From: Hymenobacter latericoloratus
Lineage (GTDB): Bacteria > Bacteroidota > Bacteroidia > Cytophagales > Hymenobacteraceae
Direction: 5' to 3'
Length of the DNA: 64,000 nucleotides
Assembly: GCF_014199535.1 (NCBI RefSeq)
Contig: NZ_JACHNV010000003.1
Span: 559,289 to 623,288 of the forward strand
A program made the translations under genes and the position numbers. Shown in pieces: positions 56,492 through 64,000 of the stretch. The stretch's first letter is position 1. Every line of letters starts with the position of its first letter. The notes under the pieces were generated by a model, which worked only from the letters and a program-made list of their open reading frames with translations, made no database searches and was not told the origin of the DNA.

Positions 56492-59400
56492 CTACTCTTC
56501 TTGGGGTGAGGCCGTGGAGTTGGTTGTAGAATCGGTGGGCACGGCCTCGCTCGGCACCAGGGAACTGCGCACCGACGTTTTGCCGGTAGCGGGCTTGCTG
56601 GTGGTTTTACCGGTAGCCGGTTTGGTAGCCGGCGTGGTGGCTTTGGGCGTGGCCTTGGGGGTAGCGGGCGTAGTCTTGCCCGGTTGGGTTTTGGGCGCGC
56701 TTGGGGCCGGCGTGGCGGCCGGGTCGGCGGGCAGGGCGGCAAGGCGCTGCTTAGCACCCTCCACAATTTCCGCTACCGGGAATTTATTGTCGATGATGGA
56801 GTTGAGCGTGGCGCGGGCCTGGAAGATTTCATTCTGCTCCTTGTACACGTCGGCAATCAGCAGGAAGGCCCTCCCCAGCCACAGGTCGTAGTTGGCGAAG
56901 TCGGAGTTGCTCTTGTAGGCCGCGTCCAGGGCTTCGGGGTATTTTTTCTGCTGGTAGAGCGCACTAGCAATGAGGTACTGAGCTTCGGCCCCGCTCTCAT
57001 CCTTGGCCGTGTTAGCCGCCGTGGTCAGCTCGCCAATGGCCTGCTCCAGGCTGCCGGCTTTGTAGCTGGCCTTACCCATATACAGCAGGGCCAGGTTGGT
57101 AGCGTTGAGGGAAGCCCCACCCTGAGCCTGCAGTTCCTGCGCTACCCGGCGGGTGCCTTCCAGGTCGCCGGCCTCGTAGTAGCTCTTCATCAGCCCGATG
57201 CCGGCGTTGGCTACCTCGCGCTTGTTCTGGGATACTTCGCGCAGGCGGCTGTAGTAGCGGGCCGCTTCGGAGTAATTCTTGTTTTCAAACTCCAAATCAG
57301 CCACCCGGCCCACGGCCCGGTTCACAAACTCGCTCTTGCCCTCCTCTACCACGGCTTTCAGGCGGGGCAGGGCGTCGGCTTTGCGGCCCGTGCGCAGGTA
57401 GGCGTCGGCCAGGAAGTAGCGGCCATCGGCGGCCAGGGTGGTGTTGGGGTACTGCTGCAGATAGCTTTCCAGGCGCGGAATGGCCTGGGCGTACTTCTCC
57501 GCCAGATACAAGGACTTGGCGGCCTCAAATTCTACGCTTTCGGTGGCCTTGCTGTCGGGGTTCTGCTGCTTGAACTGGGCCAGGTATTGGTCGAACTCCT
57601 CGGTTTTGCCCTGAGCCGACAGGCTTTCCTGCAAACTGTAGATGGCGCTGCCGGCCGCCTTCGTGCGCGGATACTGGCTGAGCACCCGCTTGAAGTCCTC
57701 GGCGGCCTTGGCGTGCTGCTCCAGGTTCTGGTAGGCCACCCCGCGCTTCTGCAGAGCCTGTGGAATCAGGGGGGAGTTGGGGCGGTTGGTAATCAGGCGG
57801 GAGAAGCCCTCCACGGCGGGCTGGAACGAGCCGGCCTCGAAGTCGAGCTGGGCCTGCTGGTACACGGCGTCATCGGCGTAGCGCGAGGTAGGCGAGGTTT
57901 TCAGCAGGGTGCTCAGGGTGCTGCTGGCTTCCTCGCGGCGGCCCATTAGCCCCAGCGTTACGCTCTTCTGGTAGTAGGCGTAGTCCTTGTCGGCGGCGTT
58001 GGCCTGAATGACTTTGTTGTACTGCTCCAGGGCCTGCGGGTACTGCTTGGCCACGTAATAGGTGTCGCCGAGGCGCAGGGTCACGTCGTAGTAGTTCGGA
58101 TCGGCGGGCTTGGCTACCGGGTCCTGGAGCCAAGCCTGGAACTGCTGGCGGGCCCGGTCGTACTGCTTGGTGTTGTAGTAGGCGTAGCCCAGGCCGTAGC
58201 GGGCTTTCTGGTCGAAGTCGGTTTCGGAGGCCGAGCCGGTGCGGGCTGTGCGCGCGGCCGCCGTGTAGGCCGTAATGGCGGGCTGGTACTGCTGGCCGTA
58301 GCTGTAAATTTCGCCTTTCAGCACCTGAGCGGCGGCGCGCAGGGCGTCGTCCTGGGGGTACTTCAGGCTCTTATCGAGTACCGGCAGCGCGTCCTGGTAG
58401 CGGTTGTTGTTGTAGAGGGTAGCGGCCTGCAGGTAAGCCACGCGCTGGTAGGTAGCGTTGAGCTTAGTGCTCCGCTCGTCGAGGTTATCGAGGTAGTTGA
58501 GGGCCTGGGCGTAGTCAGAGGAGTTCAGGAAACTCTCGCTCAGAATGTCGTCGGCGGCCGCCTGGTTTTTGGAGCGAGGGAAACGCTTCGAGAAGTCGCG
58601 CAGGGCGGCAATAACTTCCTGGGTGTTGCCCAGCTCGTAGTTTACCTGGGCGTACTTCAGGGTCGCGTTTTCCGTGATGACCTTGTCAAATGTCACCTTG
58701 CGGGCTGCATCGAAAGAATTCAGGGCCAGCGGCTTCTGGCTAGTTTTCAGGTAGCTCAAGCCCAGGTGATAGGCGGCGTTCTGGCCCAGGGAGTCGCGGC
58801 GGGCCGCTACCCCCTTCAGGCTACCGATAGCGCCTTTAAAGTCGCCCTGCTTGAAGTTGGCGTACCCGATTTTGTACTGCACCTTGGGGTCGATGTTCTT
58901 GCGGCCGGCGGCGTACTTATCGAAGTACTCAGCGGCCTGCTTGAAATCCTCCTTCTGGTAATAGGCATCGCCCACCAGCAGCTGAATCTCGTCGGCGCTC
59001 TGGGGCGGTGGGGTTTGCTGCAGGGCCTGGGTGCCGTAGGTAATCAGGCCCTCGTAGTCGCCTTCCTTGTAGTAAATCTGCGACATGACGGCCGGCACCA
59101 CGGGCTTGTAGGCGTCGTTCTGCTCGGCCACGGCCAGGTCCTTGCGGGCCCCGGCGTAGTCGCCGGCCCGGTAGGCCAGGTAGCCGGCGTAGTAGGAACT
59201 GGCGTAGCGGTACTCGCTGGCTCCGGCCTTGTTGCGGTCGAACTGCAGCTTGGCCTTGTCAAACTCCTTCTGGGCGAAGTAGCTGTAGCCGAGCTTGAAT
59301 TCGGCTTCGGCCCGCTGGTCGTCGGAAAGGTTGTCGGGCCCTACCTTCTGCAGGTAGTCAATGGCCTTCACGTAGTCCTTCTTATCGAAGTAGAACTTCC

Positions 59401-59752
59401 CCAGCTCGAAATAGGCCTGCGCGGCTTTGGGGTGGGCCGGGTTGTTGGTGGCAAAAGCCAGAATGCGCGACTCCGAATCGGGGTGGAACAGGTACAGACC
59501 CGACACGGCGTAGTAGTACTCGGCATCGGTGGTGCGGCCGGGGGCCAGTTCGCCGGTGCGGCGCTGGGTTTGGTCGAGGTAGCGCTGGAAGGCTTGCTGG
59601 GCCGCGCCGTACTTGCCGCGGTCGAAGAGTTCGAGGCCTTCCTGGTAGTGGCGTTCGTCGGCGGTGAACACCTGCGTTTGCTGGGCCTGCGCGGCCAGGG
59701 GGGCGGCAGCGGAAAGGGAGGCGGCCAGCGCCAGGCGGGGGAATAGTTTCAT
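56492..59752 (-). CDS. Very long tetratricopeptide-repeat protein, exported
   Basis: 1086 residues. Signal peptide (MKLFPRLALAASLSAAAPLAAQAQ). Then almost continuous TPRs from ~30 to ~1010: for example YQEGLELFDRGKYGAAQQAF, AYFELGKFYFDKKDYVKAI, ALEQYNKVIQANAADKDYAY and ALYQQKKYPEALDAAYKS. The last ~75 residues are a Pro/Thr/Lys-rich tail. Periplasmic TPR solenoids of this size occur in Bacteroidota envelope assembly, but no specific role is established here. A TAnnTTTG box lies 55 bases upstream. The beta-barrel gene follows. Confidence 0.93.
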   Translation of the reverse strand: MKLFPRLALAASLSAAAPLAAQAQQTQVFTADERHYQEGLELFDRGKYGAAQQAFQRYLDQTQRRTGELAPGRTTDAEYYYAVSGLYLFHPDSESRILAFATNNPAHPKAAQAYFELGKFYFDKKDYVKAIDYLQKVGPDNLSDDQRAEAEFKLGYSYFAQKEFDKAKLQFDRNKAGASEYRYASSYYAGYLAYRAGDYAGARKDLAVAEQNDAYKPVVPAVMSQIYYKEGDYEGLITYGTQALQQTPPPQSADEIQLLVGDAYYQKEDFKQAAEYFDKYAAGRKNIDPKVQYKIGYANFKQGDFKGAIGSLKGVAARRDSLGQNAAYHLGLSYLKTSQKPLALNSFDAARKVTFDKVITENATLKYAQVNYELGNTQEVIAALRDFSKRFPRSKNQAAADDILSESFLNSSDYAQALNYLDNLDERSTKLNATYQRVAYLQAATLYNNNRYQDALPVLDKSLKYPQDDALRAAAQVLKGEIYSYGQQYQPAITAYTAAARTARTGSASETDFDQKARYGLGYAYYNTKQYDRARQQFQAWLQDPVAKPADPNYYDVTLRLGDTYYVAKQYPQALEQYNKVIQANAADKDYAYYQKSVTLGLMGRREEASSTLSTLLKTSPTSRYADDAVYQQAQLDFEAGSFQPAVEGFSRLITNRPNSPLIPQALQKRGVAYQNLEQHAKAAEDFKRVLSQYPRTKAAGSAIYSLQESLSAQGKTEEFDQYLAQFKQQNPDSKATESVEFEAAKSLYLAEKYAQAIPRLESYLQQYPNTTLAADGRYFLADAYLRTGRKADALPRLKAVVEEGKSEFVNRAVGRVADLEFENKNYSEAARYYSRLREVSQNKREVANAGIGLMKSYYEAGDLEGTRRVAQELQAQGGASLNATNLALLYMGKASYKAGSLEQAIGELTTAANTAKDESGAEAQYLIASALYQQKKYPEALDAAYKSNSDFANYDLWLGRAFLLIADVYKEQNEIFQARATLNSIIDNKFPVAEIVEGAKQRLAALPADPAATPAPSAPKTQPGKTTPATPKATPKATTPATKPATGKTTSKPATGKTSVRSSLVPSEAVPTDSTTNSTASPQEE

Positions 59753-59806
59753 CAGAAAGCGTTACGCACAAGGGAGGCCGGCGCCGCCAGGGCACCGGGA
59801 AGCAGC

Positions 59807-59814
59807 CAAAAGTA
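59807..59814 (-). promoter_or_regulatory. -7 element of the long TPR gene promoter
   Basis: TACTTTTG on the minus strand, exact TAnnTTTG, 54 bases before the start codon. No clear -33 box. Confidence 0.5.
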
Positions 59815-59950
59815 GCGAAAAGTTCGGCCGAGGTTGCCCGGAAACGGCCCTTTTTGCCGGTGGTAACGCGGTGCGCGGTCGGTTTGGTGTACCTAAGTGG
59901 GCTAGCGCCTCAGGTTTCTCCTCTCGTCTCACCTTATTGTCACCTGACTG

Positions 59951-60409
59951 CTAACGCGCCAAAGCGTAGTCCGCAGCGGTTATCGTGTAGCTGAACCGGC
60001 TGGTTTGCTCACTCAAGGCCTCCACTTGGTATTGATTCAATGCCAGAAGATTACGCAATGGCAGGCACTGGCCGCCGGTTTGCTGGGCCTGCGGGCAATA
60101 GTGCAGCAATTGCTTTCCGTCCTGGAATAGTAGCCGAACGGAATCACCCTGCGAAAACAGCTCCGGATACGCAATATTGCCCGCCCCGCCATAGCTCACA
60201 CGCTCTACGCTTGTGGTATTAGGCAACCGCAGAATCAAGGGCAATTGCTGGCGGTTTCCGGTGCTGTATATTTTCAGCTCAAGGTCCTGGCCGGACTGAT
60301 TGGTAATAATAAAAACGCCTTTCTGTTCCTCATCCACCGTTGTTTGGCAAGCGCTTAGCATTGCTGCGCTTAAGAGAAGCAAAGTCCCGTAGTGCAAATA
60401 CTTGTTCAT
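59951..60409 (-). CDS. Small predicted lipoprotein
   Basis: 152 residues. N-terminal hydrophobic segment and lipobox LSAC with Cys21. The mature part starts QTTVDEEQKGVFIITNQSG and is beta-rich, with one conserved-looking pair of Cys (HYCPQAQQTGGQC). No family is recognised. Codon use and base composition are more AT-rich than the housekeeping genes nearby, as for the next gene. The two lipoprotein genes are divergent across 200 bases that show no clear promoter. Confidence 0.75.
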   Translation of the reverse strand: MNKYLHYGTLLLLSAAMLSACQTTVDEEQKGVFIITNQSGQDLELKIYSTGNRQQLPLILRLPNTTSVERVSYGGAGNIAYPELFSQGDSVRLLFQDGKQLLHYCPQAQQTGGQCLPLRNLLALNQYQVEALSEQTSRFSYTITAADYALAR

Positions 60410-60609
60410 CTTTATTTCCGGTAAAAATCAGAGCTAGTTACTTCCCTTACCAATAGCGCTACTTAGTTGTTAGAGCGTGTTTGGACTGCTACTGGCGCCG
60501 CTAAATGTAGTGAAAAGCTCAACCGATTTTAAGTCGGTACGCGGCTGGTCTAGTGTAGAAAACCCGAGGATTCTGCCGTGTTCAGAGAACCTATTTCCTA
60601 TATAGCTCT

Positions 60610-61470
60610 ATGCAACGGTTCTATTCTGCTTTGTTAACCGGGCTTATCGGCCTCTGCCTCGGGGGGTGCTCCGCCCCTGCTTCTCCTACCCCTGCTTACC
60701 CGCAAAACCCCGCCATTTCCGATGCGCAGGGCAGACCGCGGGACTCTACTACGTTTTACTTTCCGGCGGCCACGTGGCTTGATGCCGAATATGCTCTAAA
60801 GGATAGGAGTTCGAAATTAAGCGTAGATAATCAGCCATTCGACGAACATAGAGAAACGTGTCGGTTAAGCATGAAAGCGGCTTCTGAAAATCTCTATTGC
60901 TTTGGGGCGCCGGTACTTTCCAACTACTACCTAGGCACCGACACCTACCGTTTCCTGTGGTTGCGCTCCTTCCAGCGCCCAGTATTGCTCACATTACAAC
61001 ACCGCCCCGATGGCAGTATACTTCGCACGCAGTTACTTACAAAATGGGCCATTTTACCGAAGACCAAGCTGAGTGAAATTATTTTTGCCTTGCCTAATTC
61101 TACTCCGACTCAGCTTGAAAAACTTCGCGCTGAACACAAAGCTCAACAGCAAGATCCCGAAATTCAACACCAGTTGGCGGAAAAAAACCAACCAGCTGTT
61201 CAGGTAATCGCCCAAGAAACTACTGTAGCAGTTACACTGGAGCAAGAACAACACTTTCACACCCTGCTTCAAGACTCCCATTTTCAACTACTTCCGGCTT
61301 GTCAATCTAGCCCTGACATGCTCGATGGCGCCTACTGGGTCTTAGAATCCCACCAAGCCAGCGGCTACCACATGGTATTTCGCTACAGCCCAGATGAGGC
61401 TGACGGTTTCCGCAAAGCCTGTGAGTATTTGCTGGATCTAAGCTCGGCACGCAACGAGGAGCGACACTAA
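60610..61470 (+). CDS. Predicted lipoprotein of unknown function
   Basis: 286 residues. Lipobox LGGC with Cys20 after a short hydrophobic segment. The mature protein begins SAPASPTPAYPQN. Its body mixes beta-type sequence (FLWLRSFQRPVLLTLQHRP) with a charged helical stretch near residues 165-210 (EKLRAEHKAQQQDPEIQHQL). It has four Cys besides the lipid Cys. I do not recognise a family. Codons are less GC-biased than in neighbours, which may indicate transfer or relaxed selection. It lies 81 bases before the hydrolase fusion gene on the same strand. Confidence 0.75.
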   Translation: MQRFYSALLTGLIGLCLGGCSAPASPTPAYPQNPAISDAQGRPRDSTTFYFPAATWLDAEYALKDRSSKLSVDNQPFDEHRETCRLSMKAASENLYCFGAPVLSNYYLGTDTYRFLWLRSFQRPVLLTLQHRPDGSILRTQLLTKWAILPKTKLSEIIFALPNSTPTQLEKLRAEHKAQQQDPEIQHQLAEKNQPAVQVIAQETTVAVTLEQEQHFHTLLQDSHFQLLPACQSSPDMLDGAYWVLESHQASGYHMVFRYSPDEADGFRKACEYLLDLSSARNEERH

Positions 61471-61551
61471 GCCAAACCGGGTGCTTGGGTAGCTAAAGGC
61501 AACCTTCCGCTCGCCGGGCGGCTCCCTTAGCCAACTCCCTACCTCCTTTCC

Positions 61552-63243
61552 ATGCGTCTGTTTACTTATCTACTCTGCCTGCTGAGCCTGGTTACTACCC
61601 CCCGTTTACTTGCCCAAACCCTGCTGCAAGGTACCGTGCTGGATGCGCAGACCCAGGCACCGGTGCCCTTTGCCTCGGTAGGCGTATCGGGCAAGCCGCT
61701 CGGGACTGTGGCCGATGAACAGGGGCGTTTCCGGTTTACTACCCCCACCGACCTAGCTGAACCCGTAGTTGTTTCGTGCGTGGGCTACCAGTCGGCCACC
61801 GTTTCCGCGGCTACGTTGCAGGCCACCGGACAGGTAGTGCGCCTACGCCCCAGCGGCGTTAGTCTGGCGGCCGTGACGGTGCGGCCGGGCAAGGTGAAAA
61901 CCAAGACATTTGGCCGCACCAGCAGCTCCACGCTCATGGGGGCCAGCCTGTACACCGAGGCCGATCTGGTGAGCGACGCCCTGGCCAAAGAGCAGGGCAC
62001 CATCATTGGCATTGATAAAGACTGCCGCCTGCGCGACTTCAACATGCACGTTGCCTTCAACCGGTTCAAGTCCGTGAAGTTCCGGCTGAACCTGTACAGG
62101 GTGAAAGCCGGCCTGCCCGACCAGCCCCTGCTCCGGCAGGATGTACGCTTCGACGTGACCCAGCCCCGCGGTTGGGTGCGGGTGGATCTGTCGCCCTACC
62201 AGGTGCAGCTGCAGGGCCAGCGGGAGGTAGCCGTAACCATTCAGTGGCTGCAGAGCGAGGCCCTGGAAGGCAGCCCGAAGGCCTTTGGGGTATCGGCGGT
62301 GCCCACGCCGGGCCACAGCATCCTGACCCGCAACAAAAGCCAGGCAGCGTGGCAGCAGAAATCCGGCTACCTCAGCTTCTACCTCACCGCCGACTCTTAC
62401 AGCTCCAGTAAAGCCGCGCCCACTACCCCTGCTCCTGACTACGAACTACCCGACAGCCTGCGGTATCTGCGCTACCTCGCGGCGCCTACCCTGCCTAACC
62501 TCTCCAACCCTCAGCACTACGGCGAGAATGCGCAAGCGGGCCATTACGTAGCCGTGAAGGGCGGGCGGCTGTACTACGAGCGGTACGGGAAGGGCACCCC
62601 ACTCCTGCTCCTGCACGGCAACGGCCAGTCTATTGCCGCGTTCCAGCGGCAGATCGGCGAGCTGGCTCGCCACTTCGAGGTACTTGCCGTGGACACCCGC
62701 GCCCAGGGCCGCAGCCAGGACCACACTACCGCCGACTTCACCTACGACCTGTTTGCCGAGGATACGCGCCAACTGCTCGACTCGCTGGGCTTGCGCCAAG
62801 TAGATATCCTGGGTTGGAGCGACGGGGGCAATACCGCCCTCACGCTGGCGCTCCGCCACCCCGCGTACGTGCGGCGCCTGGCCATTATGGGCGCCAATCT
62901 ATTCCCAACTCCTGAGGCCATTGAGCCCGATTTCCTGGCTTTCTTGCGCCGGCAGCGGCGGGAAGAGCAGCAACTCCCGGCGCAGGACCTGAACCGTACG
63001 CGCTTACTGCGCATCCTGCTGCAAGAGCCCTACCTGACGTTTGCCGAGCTGCAGGGGGTAGCAGCTCCTACCCTGGTTATGGCCGGTCAGCACGATGTGA
63101 TTCTGGAAGCGCATACCCGGGCCCTGGCGAAGGCCTTGCCCAAAAGTGAGTTGATTATCTTCCCCAACGCTACCCACTACGCGCCCCAAGAGGCCCCGGA
63201 GGCATTTAATAAAGCTGTACTACGGTTCCTGCAGCAGCGCTAG
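61552..63243 (+). CDS. Fusion: carboxypeptidase-regulatory-like domain plus alpha/beta hydrolase
   Basis: 563 residues. Signal peptide (MRLFTYLLCLLSLVTTPRLLAQ). Residues ~24-105 form a CarboxypepD_reg-like beta-sandwich (LQGTVLDAQTQAPVPFASVG) of the kind normally found on TonB receptors. Residues ~115-290 are beta-rich and of unknown fold. Residues ~300-563 are an alpha/beta hydrolase: oxyanion region LLLLHGNGQS, nucleophile Ser in LGWSDGGN near 423, Asp in AGQHDVIL near 519 and His in NATHYAPQ near 545. The enzyme should act outside the cytoplasm, on an ester or similar substrate. The domain combination is uncommon. Confidence 0.9.
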   Translation: MRLFTYLLCLLSLVTTPRLLAQTLLQGTVLDAQTQAPVPFASVGVSGKPLGTVADEQGRFRFTTPTDLAEPVVVSCVGYQSATVSAATLQATGQVVRLRPSGVSLAAVTVRPGKVKTKTFGRTSSSTLMGASLYTEADLVSDALAKEQGTIIGIDKDCRLRDFNMHVAFNRFKSVKFRLNLYRVKAGLPDQPLLRQDVRFDVTQPRGWVRVDLSPYQVQLQGQREVAVTIQWLQSEALEGSPKAFGVSAVPTPGHSILTRNKSQAAWQQKSGYLSFYLTADSYSSSKAAPTTPAPDYELPDSLRYLRYLAAPTLPNLSNPQHYGENAQAGHYVAVKGGRLYYERYGKGTPLLLLHGNGQSIAAFQRQIGELARHFEVLAVDTRAQGRSQDHTTADFTYDLFAEDTRQLLDSLGLRQVDILGWSDGGNTALTLALRHPAYVRRLAIMGANLFPTPEAIEPDFLAFLRRQRREEQQLPAQDLNRTRLLRILLQEPYLTFAELQGVAAPTLVMAGQHDVILEAHTRALAKALPKSELIIFPNATHYAPQEAPEAFNKAVLRFLQQR

Positions 63244-63430
63244 CAGCCAGCGCGGCTCTACCCCTGGCGCACTATGAACCACTTAGGCTTTCCGTTATCC
63301 TGCCTACTCAGCCTTACTTTTCCTCCCTCCTCCATGGCCTGGTAATTCGCTTTACCCTCTGGCTCCGGTTTTCTTTAGGGGAGAAATTATAGAAGTGAAG
63401 CTACCCCGGCGCCCAGCCTGGAAATGCGTA

Positions 63431-63480
63431 TTGCTCGCTACCCTAACCAGGCTCCGGGAGCAGACCAGAGTAGCGAGCAA
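63431..63480 (-). terminator. Hairpin after purK
   Basis: TTGCTCGCTAC (63431-63441) and GTAGCGAGCAA (63470-63480) are exact complements around 28 bases. On the minus strand it follows the purK stop by about 16 bases; the T-run is weak. Confidence 0.6.
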
Positions 63481-63495
63481 CAGGTTGAAAGACTG

Positions 63496-64000
63496 CTAAA
63501 TGGTATCCAGGCCGGGTAAGCTGAGCAGACCAGCGGCACGCCGCGCTACGGTTTTGACGCTAGCAACGTCCGGGCCGGTAATGGTGAGGTGGCCCATTTT
63601 GCGGCCTGGGCGCGCTTCGGCCTTGCCGTACAGGTGCAGGTGGGTGCCCGGCAGGCTCAGCACGGCTTGCCAGTCCGGTTCGCGTTGCTGCCCGCTGGCG
63701 TCGAACCACACCTCGCCCAGCAGGTTCAGCATGATGGCCGGGGAATGCTGGCGCGGCTGCGGCAAGGGCAGGCCCGCCATAGCATGCACCTGCAAGTCAA
63801 ACTGCGACGCGTTGCAGGCATCCAGAGTGTAGTGGCCGCTGTTGTGCGGGCGCGGGGCCATTTCGTTCACCACCAGGCCGCCGTGCGCACTGCCGTCGTT
63901 CACCACAAAAAACTCAACGCACAGCATCCCGACGTAGCCCAAGTGCTGCGCAATGGCCACGGCCGCGTCGCGGGCACTAGTTGCCAGGGCAGGCGGCATA
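63496..64000 (-). CDS. purK: N5-carboxyaminoimidazole ribonucleotide synthase, 3' part
   Basis: The visible ~168 residues are the C-terminal half of PurK; the 5' end lies beyond the right edge. The ATP-grasp domain is seen in [14 protein letters not shown] with its metal-binding Glu, and [26 protein letters not shown], a very characteristic PurK block, follows. The C-terminus has [20 protein letters not shown]. PurK carboxylates AIR with ATP and bicarbonate in purine synthesis. In many Bacteroidota purE lies next to purK; that would be outside this window. Confidence 0.95.
   Translation of the reverse strand, partial: MPPALATSARDAAVAIAQHLGYVGMLCVEFFVVNDGSAHGGLVVNEMAPRPHNSGHYTLDACNASQFDLQVHAMAGLPLPQPRQHSPAIMLNLLGEVWFDASGQQREPDWQAVLSLPGTHLHLYGKAEARPGRKMGHLTITGPDVASVKTVARRAAGLLSLPGLDTI

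Noticed and set aside
63274-63345. 23-residue plus-strand ORF with a hydrophobic stretch
   Set aside because: No ribosome-site, promoter or family support; lies in the gap after the hydrolase fusion.

Overview
The window looks like a chromosome segment of a GC-rich member of the Bacteroidota, most likely Hymenobacter or a close relative (Cytophagales). The evidence is a high-GC genome with TonB-dependent receptors, a subtilase with a C-terminal type IX secretion sorting domain, a Bacteroidota-type SPOR/HU-like protein, DUF2911 and FAS1 proteins, and several start-proximal copies of TAnnTTTG, the -7 element of the Bacteroidota primary sigma factor. About 58 protein-coding genes and one tRNA can be supported. 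The species name is an inference from gene content only.

Layout. 1-1.1 kb: the edge of an integrated element, with a tyrosine integrase running off the left edge and facing the 3' end of tRNA-Thr(TGT). 1.2-4.1 kb: yqgE/algH-like gene and a DUF349 protein. 4.3-11.7 kb: a plus-strand run of pdxH, DUF1015, maf, then a red-light sensing operon of heme oxygenase, bacteriophytochrome kinase, single-domain response regulator and receiver-kinase. 11.7-18.8 kb: flavin reductase, fasciclin protein, HD hydrolase, a small lipoprotein, gyrA and a TPR protein. 18.9-21.1 kb: an AT-richer island with one unrecognised gene. 21.1-26.4 kb: an envelope glycosylation cluster (GT39 transferase, GDPD, UDP-glucuronate-type epimerase, LpxB-N-like membrane protein, GT2 polyprenyl-phosphate sugar synthase).

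27.3-35.4 kb: a complete histidine operon on the minus strand in the order hisG-D-C-B-H-A-F-IE. It is preceded by a 41-codon leader ORF that ends in a run of seven His codons, with a perfect promoter -7 box just upstream, so it looks controlled by ribosome-mediated attenuation. Four of its intergenic gaps carry inverted repeats, three of them long and perfect and each of a different sequence family.

35.6-50.6 kb: DUF2911, a Crp/Fnr regulator, sterol desaturase, a TonB-dependent receptor behind rpe, a zinc-ribbon protein, a T9SS subtilase, a lipoprotein, mnmA, a catalytically degenerate TrpF-like protein, a DinB-superfamily protein, trmB and folC. 50.7-59.8 kb: an envelope energy and biogenesis block of tonB-exbD-exbB, a SPOR protein, an outer-membrane beta-barrel and a 1086-residue TPR protein. 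59.9-64 kb: two lipoproteins, a carboxypeptidase-regulatory-domain/alpha-beta hydrolase fusion, and the 3' part of purK running off the right edge.

Repeats and base composition stand out. Three intergenic palindromes share ends related to TCATCCTGAGC, two share a heptad unit related to AGTTGCC, and the heptamer GGGGTAG/CTACCCC appears roughly 70 times by hand count, several-fold above chance. Nothing here resembles a CRISPR array, and no intact insertion sequence is seen.
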